Below, in pieces: positions 36,601-45,978 of a stretch of 64,000 bases of DNA. Source of the DNA: Diploscapter coronatus (taxonomy: Eukaryota; Nematoda; Chromadorea; Rhabditida; Rhabditidae); the NCBI GenBank assembly GCA_964036155.1, contig OZ038423.1, positions 71,811,249-71,875,248 of the forward strand. Reading direction: 5' to 3'. The translations under genes were made by a program, and so were the position numbers. Positions within the stretch are counted from its first letter, which is position 1. Each line of letters starts with the position of its first letter. Under the pieces are notes generated by a model that saw only the letters and a list, made by a program, of their open reading frames with translations, searched no databases and was not told the DNA's origin.

Positions 36601-38742
36601 AGTGAAAGCCTTATTGAGAGAGAGACAATGCAAGGCATTGAATTTGTTGATTTGGCTGATTATCTTGAATCGCAAAAGGCGCAGCCTATGCCATGAAACC
36701 GCTGCAAAGCAGAAAGCATAGGGCTGCAGGGCGTGAACGAGCGACTGAATGATCCAGAAGATGGATGCAAAAAATGACTGAGAGACAGCGAAAAACGCAC
36801 GAAGAAATGGAGGGAAAAGATGCAAAAACTGCGCAGAAAGAGACCGGAATCTCGCAGTTGGTACACAGCCAGATAGAACAGAACGACGAAAAGAGATTGA
36901 GGGAAGCGAAGAGGCGAAAGTTAGCTGCGAGCGACAACAACTCTCAGATTATAGTAGCAAAAAAACGCTGAAGAGGGTACAAAGGGTGGGGCTTCTTCAG
37001 GAGAGAGGGTTGATCAACAGAGGAGATATCGAGACTTCGGATATTTCTGCAGGGTTTTGATAACAGGAGGATTTTTGTCATGATTTTCTTATGATTGTCA
37101 ACAGATATCGATGCTTCAAAAATTTCTCGAAATTGAAGATACTTCATGATTTATTGAATTTTTGTTGCCTGGGAAACTCGGAAATTTCATACATCATGAG
37201 TTTTGGAAGTACATTCACTTTCCGGTGAAATGGCATTAGTTCATAAAAATTGTATGAACCTTCCAAGGAGCCCTTTTCGAGAGTATCAATAGATAGATTG
37301 AAGGAGCTCAAAATAGAGATGATATCTGATTAGAAGTGCTATCAACGCATCAATTGAGCAATTGGAAATGGAACGACGGAAATAGAAGCTGGAAAATCAA
37401 GGGAATGAAAGCGATTGCAGCTGAACTCTGTGACTCAACAAACACGAGGCGCAGAACGTGTCGGCGATTGAATGGAATGAATGAAATTGAATGTTTGAAG
37501 GAAAAAATTATACAAGTATACAAATACTTAAAACCTGACTGGGACAAACATCATGAAAGTTGAATAACAAACACGCGATGTGAAAGTTGATAGATGAAGA
37601 GGATGCGGAAAGTCGAATCTGCTGATTGTCGGATTTGGGATATGAGGGGATTTGAGATGATAATCTGATGATGGTAATGAAAATCGACGGTCGTTTGCAA
37701 ATGACGGATTCCATAATAATTAGATAATGGCAACAATAGGTGGAAGTGGCTTGAGAAAAGGTGGACTTCATCAATCTGCCATTTAGAATTGGCAAAGTGA
37801 ATCATTTGTGGCAATCAGACACGGTTAGACTGCCAACCTTAACTGTCAAATTCTAAATTAAAGGACAGATTTGGGTTGACAATCTGAGATAATAGCTTTA
37901 GATAATTGGTGATAAGATGTGGTTATCTGATTAGGGGTAAGCATGATAAAGATAATGTCAGTCGCTGCGCCTGACATTATTTCCTGCAAAGGGCAGATTT
38001 ATTGTCCCCTTCCCACGCTGTGTCTGTCAATCTGTCATTTCTTTCGAATGTTAGTCTGTTTTCTCATTCTTGCTGGTTTTTCTTCTCTTTCGCGCGACGT
38101 TTTTATTCGAATCTCATAAATTCTCTGTCATTGAACTTTCCAACTGGAAAACTGCATTTCGAGAAAAACGATGGGACTATCGCAATTTTTTAAATAATAA
38201 CTTTTTCTTTCGAAAAATGCATTTATTTTTTCAGAAATTTTCATTTTTGCAAATACTACACATGGTATGACAAGATGATAAAAGGAACTTCAAAACACCA
38301 TAAAATTGAATTTATACGGCCACATTTTAAGTAGGCCAATGAACATTTGGAAAAGAATAATTCGGAAACTCGATTGAATGAAAGAGACCCATGTTTTCTG
38401 ACAGCAATAAGTTAGGTTCGGTTAAAATAATGAGGACACGGTTTTGAGAATTTCAAAAATAATAAGTCTTAAATTTCAAAAGAACAAAAGAATGTGATAA
38501 AATCTTAAGAGAATTTATTTTTAGATTAACTTTGTTGGAGTTTGGTTCTCGGGTGTGAAAAGATTGATAAATTTTAGACGAAGAAAGTATATGGAGGTTA
38601 GAAATGAATAGAGATGTTGTGACTGCACTGCATCAAAATCGCCCTATGTTGAGGGTGGGTGAGAAAATCGTCTGGGATAATTCAAAATTGAACTTTTTAA
38701 ATGTAATGCAGTCGATAATTTTTAAAATATGATGAACAAGAA
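30667..38742. other. Long gene-poor, purine-skewed stretch
   Basis: About 8 kb between the PLK 5' end and the LEPROT 3' end. From about 31.3 to 37.6 kb the plus strand is rich in A and G (GAAGA/AGGAAG words). That lengthens open frames on both strands without indicating genes. It may include PLK upstream regulatory DNA and a non-coding first exon. A small hairpin (GATTCTGTA with TACAGAATC) lies near 30870-30915. CAG repeats occur near 34846-34862. No exon chain is supported; one isolated cysteine-containing open frame at 33328-33500 is listed in the findings. Confidence 0.5.
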
Positions 38743-38859
38743 TTACCACAGCGACATTTCGTTCATATCTTCCCCGTTGAATAGACGGAAATAGGAAATG
38801 ATCGTTGAGAAGCAAACGATGTTCGCCAGATAGATGAAAAACGCGGCAGATTTGGCTAT
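38743..38859 (-). CDS. leprot: LEPROT alternative last exon, distal
   Basis: Begins [20 protein letters not shown] after a CTTTCAG acceptor and ends [10 protein letters not shown] with a TAA stop. The terminal tryptophan matches the family consensus better than the proximal exon, but the helix sequence is more diverged. Confidence 0.75.
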   Translation of the reverse strand: MAKSAAFFIYLANIVCFSTIISYFRLFNGEDMNEMSLW

Positions 38860-40361
38860 CTGAAAGGTTAGTCGATAATTTTCGGATTAAAAAAAAGTAT
38901 GTTTTAGAAATCGTTAAAAGTATCGAGAATAATTTTCTCAGTACAGTATATCCTCAAGATAGTAATGATCTTTCAGAAAGTTTCATCTGAAAAAGTCCAG
39001 TTATAACTGATCATCAACTTATTATTTCAGATATCCAATCATACCCTAATTAACAAAATTTTCTAAGAATCAAAATGCCAACTCACATCACTACAAATAT
39101 GATATCATGGCGTTGTTGATTGGGGGAAAGGATGACAGGCACATTTGGGAAGGATCGTGGTTGCTGCGGTTGAATTAGAAGAGGGACTGGCTCCAACTGC
39201 CGGAGTCGTCCTCCCGATGCAGGTAGAAGTAGGCCAGAATGTCCAGGAACATCACGACAGAGCCCGTGTTCGTGAGGATAGAGGCCATCGGTTTGATCTA
39301 AAAAGGCACAACTCATACATTCGAATCATCTTTCCTTGATAAATTATCCGTTATTAGGAATTCATATTTCAGCGAATAGTTTTGTATAAAAAAATAATCC
39401 CGTTTCAGAACTTATCATAATCATACTGAGCTTAAAACTCGCAGAAATGCAAATTCCTAGCAATTCAAGGGTCACTTGATATTAGTCAGGGTCCAAGTTG
39501 CTATTTTAAAAAGTTTCACAAATGAATCACGATTCGACATGCGCTATTTATATGCAAAATAAAAGATACTCATAAGCAACACTGGGCAAATATCGAAAGA
39601 ATAAATCAACCGCTGCAAACTTCACGTACCGTTCCAGCATGAGCGAGTACAGTGGGCAAGGCGAAGGCGGAGACAACGATGCCCGTCGTCAGGAACAGGG
39701 CCAATTCGATGCAAGCATTCGTTCCTGGAAATAAAAAAACTAGCTGATTTTTTTTTTCAAAAATAAAAAATGGAAAATGAACCCTTTCCAGTAAAATTAC
39801 AAAAATAGCCGATTATAGAAATTTTCAAAAATTACCACTCATATCCTCCTGGAAGTGTCTGGCGATGAGCAGTGGTAGCGGCGAGCACACGTAGAAAATG
39901 ATGACGAACATCGGGGACCAGTTTCTGGAAAATTAAAAAAAAAATTCTTTTATCATTTTGAAGAGCTTCATCGTGCTCAAACTCTTGCAAAGTATGTTAT
40001 TTCCAAAAAAGAAGTGAATTTACCCAAACATCGGGAGCGCGCATCCGAGCACGAGCAGCGTGAGGCCGATCACACCGGCGAAGGCCAACAGAGCGACGGC
40101 TGCAACCGGACTGTTTATTTTTTGAGGCATCAAACTGTTATGTCTCATTACACGAATGAAAAAGAATCGGAAGCTTTCCACATTAGGGAATTCTCATGTA
40201 TTCTAATTTTTGATTTTTTAGTTTTTTTTTACATTTTTACCAGGGTTGGTGAAAATTCGACAGATGTCGATGTCAGTTTTCTTCTTTAAAATAGAATTTG
40301 AAAAATATTTTTTGACTATAAAATAGGATAAATCAAAATCCCGACCTCTAACTCCTCCCAT
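38743..40361 (-). CDS. leprot: LEPROT/LEPROTL1 (Vps55) endosomal membrane protein
   Basis: Four-pass membrane protein of the Vps55/OB-RGRP family, which acts in endosome-to-lysosome sorting and receptor surface levels. Shared exons 40361-40346, 40099-40024, 39924-39836 and 39724-39630 encode [47 protein letters not shown] and [20 protein letters not shown]. These align closely with human LEPROT (for example [10 protein letters not shown]). Exon 4 ends in phase 0. Two different terminal exons, 39297-39175 and 38859-38743, both start in phase 0 after good acceptors and both encode a last TM helix, giving 132 or 130 aa against 131 in human. The family ends in an acidic DDxxxW motif. The distal exon ends [10 protein letters not shown]; the proximal one ends [20 protein letters not shown] acceptor lies 75 bases upstream of the ATG. 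Confidence 0.9.
39175..39297 (-). CDS. leprot: LEPROT alternative last exon, proximal
   Basis: Begins [20 protein letters not shown] after a TTTTTAG acceptor and ends [11 protein letters not shown] with a TAA stop. It supplies the fourth TM helix and an acidic-aromatic tail. It cannot be combined with the distal exon because it carries its own stop. Confidence 0.75.
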   Translation of the reverse strand: MKPMASILTNTGSVVMFLDILAYFYLHREDDSGSWSQSLF

Positions 40362-40438
40362 GGTTTATTCCAAAATCTTTCGATTTCACTCGACAATGAA
40401 TTCACACAGCGAACAGATCAGTGAAGGCTCGAAATGCT

Positions 40439-40780
40439 GAAAAATCGAAAATTTAGAGAATTTAGACCGAGCAGTGTAAAGGTAAAAATGAGTGAGATGA
40501 TGAGAAAATCGATAAAGTACGATGCGTGATGAGTGAACGCGCGCCGCTTGCAATTGACACGTATATTTCTGCCCGTTTGATTTTCGCTTTTTTAAAATTT
40601 ATTTTTCTTAAATTTTCTTGATTTTTAAAAATTTAAGAAATCCACTCTCGTCTAGAGCACGGCCTTTTCATTTCCTACCAATTCATCTTGTCCTTATCTT
40701 CATTGTTTTCTTATAATTAGGCCGGGAATTTTTCAGCCTGCCTAAATTTCGTGATTTTCTTTTTAAATTGACCATTTTCC
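40439..40780. promoter_or_regulatory. Shared intergenic region of LEPROT and OST48
   Basis: About 340 bp separate the LEPROT 5' acceptor (40437-40438, minus strand) from the OST48 acceptor (40781-40782). The genes diverge, so this is the likely bidirectional promoter. T-rich toward OST48. Inferred from layout. Confidence 0.4.
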
Positions 40781-40784
40781 AGAA

Positions 40785-43681
40785 ATGCGTCTAGCAATTC
40801 TGCTATTCGGCCTTCTGGCGGCGGCTACAGCCGATCGAATTCTTTTGCTGGTCGAAGATCAGGCCGTCAAGGACTCGCACTCCATCTTCGTCAAGTCGCT
40901 CACTGGTTGGTTTTTTACAATTGTTATCCATTACTTGAGATAATATTTCTGTAGATTTTCTGAGTCCAAAAATTCAGACCGCGGTCACAAACTCTCGATC
41001 CGCACGGCCGACGAGCCTACACTGGCGCTGTTCAAACACGGAGAATTGGCCTACCAGCACCTGATCGTGTTTGCTCCAGGAGTCGAGGGTGAAAATTTGA
41101 AATTAAATACAAAAATTTTCTCATTTTTTAAAATATTATATTTAATCTTCAGACTTCGGTGGTTCCCTCTCTGCCAAAGAAATTGGCCGTTTCGTGGATG
41201 CGGGAGGCAATCTGCTCGTGGCGGCTTCTTCGAATATTGGCGAGGCAATCAGGGACTTGGCTACAGAGACTGGATTCGAGTTTGACGAGGCCGACACCGC
41301 GCTGATCGATCATTTCAATTATGACTCCAAATTGGTAGGGTTAATTTTATTTTTTAGAGTTTAGAATTTTTTACTTTTTATGATCACAAGTTTTGATAAA
41401 GACGGAAAAGTGGGTGAACTTTCAAAAATATTCTTATTGATTTACCTATTTTTATATAGCTCATCAACTAAAATAGTATTGATAAGGAGGGAAAAATGAT
41501 AGAATTTAGCAAAAGTCGCTTTTATCGATTTTTTCAAGGAGATTTTCAGGACAACGGTCAGCACACAACCCTGGTCGCTGACAAGTCCCAGTTCATGAAT
41601 GCGCGACTCATCACGGGCGGCACGGCCAACATGAATCCGGTTCTTTTCAAGGTGCGGCTTTTTACTTTCAAGGAGTAGCCTTGATAATTTTTTCCGAGTT
41701 TTTATTCATTTTTGAAGCTGAATTGTAAAAGATTCTAATCTGTATTATTTAGGGAGTGGCCTTGATCAGTGACAAGACCAACCTGCTGAAATTGGAGGCA
41801 GTTCGGGCGAAATCCACGGCTTATTCGTTCAACCCGGATCAGGCTATTTCTGAGGTGCCGTTTTGATAACTTGCAAAAATACATCGATTGAAAATTATCA
41901 GGAGAGACAGAACATAGAAGTAAAAAGGCGGGAAGAAGATTAGAAATGGGAACATTCATGTGCTCTCTAACTTGTTCTTTTCCATCTATTGGAACTTCGA
42001 TAGAAATTAGTTTTCGTTACAAATTTTTATCAGAGGTGTAATTTTACTAAAATCTAAGCCCTTCTTTTCACTCGTAATTTCCGATTACAGTACCCCTCGG
42101 CAGTTGGCAAACAAGCCTTGCTTGTGGGTGCTCTGCAGGCTCGCAACAACGCTCGAGTCGTGTTGACAGGATCTCTCGCGATGTTCAGCAACGAATACAT
42201 CAATGCGCAAGTCACTAAGGAGGGACAGAAGTAAGAAGTTTTGTTTCTAAGTCGAAAGAAACGAACTTCATGACATGTGAAAATGGCATTTTTCCAAATC
42301 GAAAAAGTTAACAACTTTGTAAAAGATGAAACACTATAACTTCTATTTACTCAAAATAAAGTGAATTCAAACAAGTTCTGAATATGAAGTTATAAAATTC
42401 TGAAAAACAACATTTTATTTTCAGACCCGTCCCCTCTGGCAACTTGGCCTTTGTTACTGCTCTCTCGAAGTGGGTGCTCAAGGAGTCGGGCGTTCTGCGA
42501 GTCAAATCCGTCGAACATCACAAAGTCGGCGAGAAGAAACCTACCGAATACACCATCATGGATGAAGTGGTTGGGGAGTTTATTTTTCAGCAATTTTCAG
42601 CATTTTCTTGAATTAAAAAAATGAAAGTTCGAAGAATAGTGAAAATCCTAAAGTAGGAAGGAAAACCTTTACGCGAAAATTTGTTGGAATATTCTAAAAT
42701 CATCAGTTTCTTTATTCTTTCAGAGATGAAAATTTTAAGAATCAGGAAGAGGCTAAAATTAGAACAAAATAATTCCGTGAACATCTGCCAAAATTTGTAA
42801 ATGATAGAATGAGATCAAGTTAATTTCTTATGAGTAAATTTTAAATGGGAAGTTCAGGAATACGCGATCACCATCGAGGAGTTGACGGATGGCAAGTGGG
42901 GGCCATTCCAGGGCAAAGACGTCCAACTCGAGTTCGTCAGAATCGACCCCTTCGTCAGAACCACCCTCAAGAATACGGTAGGTTTATTTAATTTGAACTA
43001 TTTTTGTTTAGAGTCTACTTTAAGAAAAGCTAAATTAAAGTCGAATATTTTTTCTTAATATTCCGAAAAATAAACATGATATTTTTCACATCTCTATTTT
43101 TATTATGAGGAGTATATTTGATTTTTTCTCTGAAAATTACGTACTTTCAGAACGGCCGCCTCACCGCCAAATTCAAGCTGCCCGACGTCTATGGCGTGTA
43201 CAAGTTCATGGTCGATTACCGAAGAATTGGGTACACGCATCTTTATGACGTGCAGCAGGTAAGTTCAACTTTCGTTCCAGAAGAAGTCAAATCTCCTGAA
43301 TTTACTTCCAGCTTACGGTTTTTCATTTCTTGATGGTTTTGCAAAATTTCATCTAATCTCAAAATCATTGCTTATGAGGAATTTCACATTCACTTATAGT
43401 ACGCTTCAATAGGATCTTTAAATGACCCTAACTAAACTATTTTACTATAAAAAGCTGATTTTTAAAAATTAGAAGAAAAAATCCCAATATTGAATTTGCA
43501 GTTGTCGGTCCGCCCGCTGTGGCACACACAGTACGAGCGTTTCATCCGCTCTGCCTACCCGTATTACGCGTCCGCGTTCTCGATGATGATCGGGGTGGTG
43601 CTGTTCAGTATCGTGTTCCTCTATCACAAGGACTCGCCCCAGACACAGGCAACTCAGGCCGCTGCTAAAAAGAAGGACTAA
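40785..43681 (+). CDS. ostb-1: Oligosaccharyltransferase 48 kDa subunit (DDOST/OST48)
   Basis: Non-catalytic subunit of the ER oligosaccharyltransferase (Wbp1 family), which transfers N-glycans to nascent proteins. Exons 40785-40905, 40978-41088, 41153-41334, 41550-41651, 41753-41854, 42091-42230, 42425-42569, 42858-42977, 43151-43258, 43502-43681 give 436 aa, the usual length. Signal peptide [16 protein letters not shown]. The GIFT-like N domain carries family signatures: [25 protein letters not shown] (fainter), [27 protein letters not shown] and [12 protein letters not shown]. One C-terminal TM ([19 protein letters not shown]) is followed by a short lumen-to-cytosol tail ending AAKKKD, a di-lysine ER-retrieval signal with Lys at -3 and -4. 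The splice acceptor ends 2 bases before the ATG, fitting a trans-spliced leader. Confidence 0.97.
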
Positions 43682-44572
43682 AGTGAAACATCTTTTTTTC
43701 CATTTTTAAGCCTCTTTAAAATTTTCTCCAATTTATACTCATGCTTTTTGAAAAGTCCATACAGTTTGAGGTTTACTCAAATTGAATGAACTTATAAAAT
43801 GCATGATGCATGAATATTATGAAGTTTTTATGAAACCACAGTTAGTTTTCCTTTCTGAAACGTAAAGTAAATGATGAGTTTTTTTTTCCAATTCTACTTG
43901 AAATAGAGACTTTTAGCTTTAAACTTCAGTTTCAACTTCATTTTGTTTTAATTTGAAGTTGAAGTTTCGAGGTTTAGTTGAAGTCCCTGGTTGTAATTTA
44001 TTTTATCGCACACTGTGATCCGAATTTTTATCGTAAAGGGTTGATTCACTTCCTCTGCTTTTTTGTTGAAGTAGTTGTTTTATCTGAAAATTTTTCTTGT
44101 TATCGGATAAAGTAAAGCAATTTTCGTGCATTTTTCAAATAACATCAATCATTTCCTAACCGAGTGGGTTGAGAGCCATGCTTATCATATCTTATCGTCG
44201 AATAAGGAAGATTTAGTTTATTAATACCTGACTGCTATTTTCGTCTTCTCGTGATGAATAACGAATCATTCTAAAATAGAACTTTTGCAATTGGATTTTT
44301 AGCCTTGAAGATGCGAAGTTGTAAAAGCCTAATTTCAACCTCAATCTAAAGTGGAAACTGGATGAAATCACTAGAAATTCCACTCCGACTTAACTTCGAT
44401 CTTAGATTGGAGTTAGATGGTGTTTCGAAAAATTTCAATTTCTATTTAAACATCGACCTATCAATAAGTTTGACATTAGATCGAGTTTCGAAAATCTTTA
44501 CTTCAACCTAAGATTGTCCTTGAGGTTGATCTTAAGTTTGAATTAGGCTTAAAATACTCTAGTCTCAAAAAT
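43682..44572. other. Intergenic, start of degenerate repeat region
   Basis: OST48 3' UTR and AT-rich DNA. From about 43.9 kb, words such as AACTTCAA and TTGAAGTT recur in both orientations. No gene seen on the plus strand. Confidence 0.5.
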
Positions 44573-45260
44573 TCAAGCCTCATCTGGGGCGTCAAATATG
44601 ATTACCCCTTTTTCAAATAGGGTGGTCTTCATGCTTTCCTTCAACTTGGCGGCAGCCAACTTGCTCTTATTCTTCGCGTTTTTCTTCACTTGGTTTCGAG
44701 GAAGTCTGGGGGAAAAATGCATAGAAAGAGAGAAAGAAAGAAAGAAAATAGAGAAAGCTAACAGCTGCCAGAGAGAAGGGAGACATCGATTTTGAAAGAG
44801 TAGGCAAAATGAGAGGACTGAAGATAGAGCTCGCCGAGTGAATTCCGGCGAATCCACACACAATTCTCCCGCTTTTTCCCAACCCAGCCTGAGTCCAAAT
44901 ATCCCCAGACTGATAATCGTCTAACTTTTTATTGAAGGTTGTAGAAATCTCACTTCGGGTGTTGACTTCAACCTCTGATGAATCTCAAAATTTGAATTTC
45001 GACCTCAAATTTAGGCCGAAAATTGGATAAGTTAAAGTTGGACTTCACTGATTTCTACCGCTTTATATCTTATGGCTAGGCTAGGTTTTGCTTAGCTTTA
45101 GTAAACTTCAAAAATTCAATTTTATTAACTTCAAATTTTAGGTCGGAGTTATAGTGAAACTTATGTCGAAGTTGGGCCTTCGCTTCTTTCATAAGTCTAA
45201 CTTATCCTTAATACTTCGATAAATTCCAAGTCTAAACCCAAGTTCCCTTTAAATTTCGTT
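43910..45260. repeat. Degenerate repeats of CTTCAACCT/AGGTTGAAG type
   Basis: Variants of a word near AACTTCAACCTCAAATTT appear many times at irregular spacing and in both orientations (for example around 43920-43985, 44335-44540, 44935-45030 and 45110-45250). A weaker patch lies at 19800-19880. The gap around 44573-44909 contains a possible coding segment instead. No fixed period could be measured by eye. Confidence 0.5.
44573..44909 (-). CDS. Possible last two exons of an unrecognised small gene
   Basis: Exon 44705-44573 follows a long pyrimidine-rich tract and CCCCCAG acceptor and encodes LPRNQVKKNAKNKSKLAAAK, then a Leu/Lys-rich stretch ending VIIFDAPDEA before a TGA. The upstream exon 44909-44819 ends in phase (CA|GTCCTC) and in that frame reads KKRENCVWIRRNSLGELYLQ. 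The intron is 113 bases. A tentative first exon with ATG at 45398 (METTTEREGREKKTE, then GTGAAT) does not match phase, so the 5' end is unresolved. I do not recognise the product. The lysine-rich composition would suit a small nuclear or nucleolar protein, but that is a guess. Confidence 0.35.
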
Positions 45261-45978
45261 ACTTTGAACCTCAAAATTTACTTTTTATCGCTCCTCCCTT
45301 TTCTATAGTTTCAACTCTTGTCAATACCTTTTCTTCTGCGTTTGATCATTCACCTCCGTCTTTTTCTCTCTTCCCTCTCTCTCAGTCGTCGTTTCCATGA
45401 ACTCTCTTCTCCTTCTTAATGTATTGATTTTGAACGGAGTACTGACTGCAGCATTTCTGCGTTGCGTTGGATGCTTTCAGCTGGCAAAGTTTGCTTTTTC
45501 TTGCAGCTCAATTTTCAATTTCAAATCTAGTTTCATTTTTTTAACTTTCGTTTTTTTTTTTTTTTTTTCTTTCTTCTTTCAACTCCACTCCACTTCAATA
45601 TTACTTTTCAAGTTGGTTTTTTCTTTATTTTTAAATTTATAATAAGCAAAGTGGAATTTGATTCAGTTGAATTTGCAATTTTAGGCCGCTATTTTCATTT
45701 TTCCTGCCCCTTTTCGCGTTTGAAAATTCGCCGCGTTTATTGTGTCTTTTCACACATCGATATTTTCGAACTTTGGTTTTCGGGGCCTAAAACCGGCGCA
45801 CGTCACTTCTATCAAACTTTTTAGATTCTCGCTAAAAATTAGAAATTTGGTCTATTTCGACAAAGTTTCCATTTCGACCCTTCTATGACGTTTAATTCTT
45901 ATGCTGATTTCTGAAATTTCAGGGTACCCCTGAAAATCCCTTTTATAGGGTTTTTCTCTGAACATCTGTAAAAGGGAG
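44910..45978. other. Intergenic, upstream of the zinc-finger gene
   Basis: Continues the degenerate repeats to about 45.26 kb, then pyrimidine-rich DNA with a run of about 20 T near 45549-45569. An AAATTTCAG acceptor ends at 45922 and begins the likely 5' UTR of the zinc-finger gene. Confidence 0.5.

Noticed and set aside
39175..39297. Reading the two LEPROT last exons as one gene plus a separate neighbour gene
   Set aside because: Both start in the same phase as the shared exon 4 end, both encode a last TM helix, and neither has its own start region; alternative last exons explain this better.
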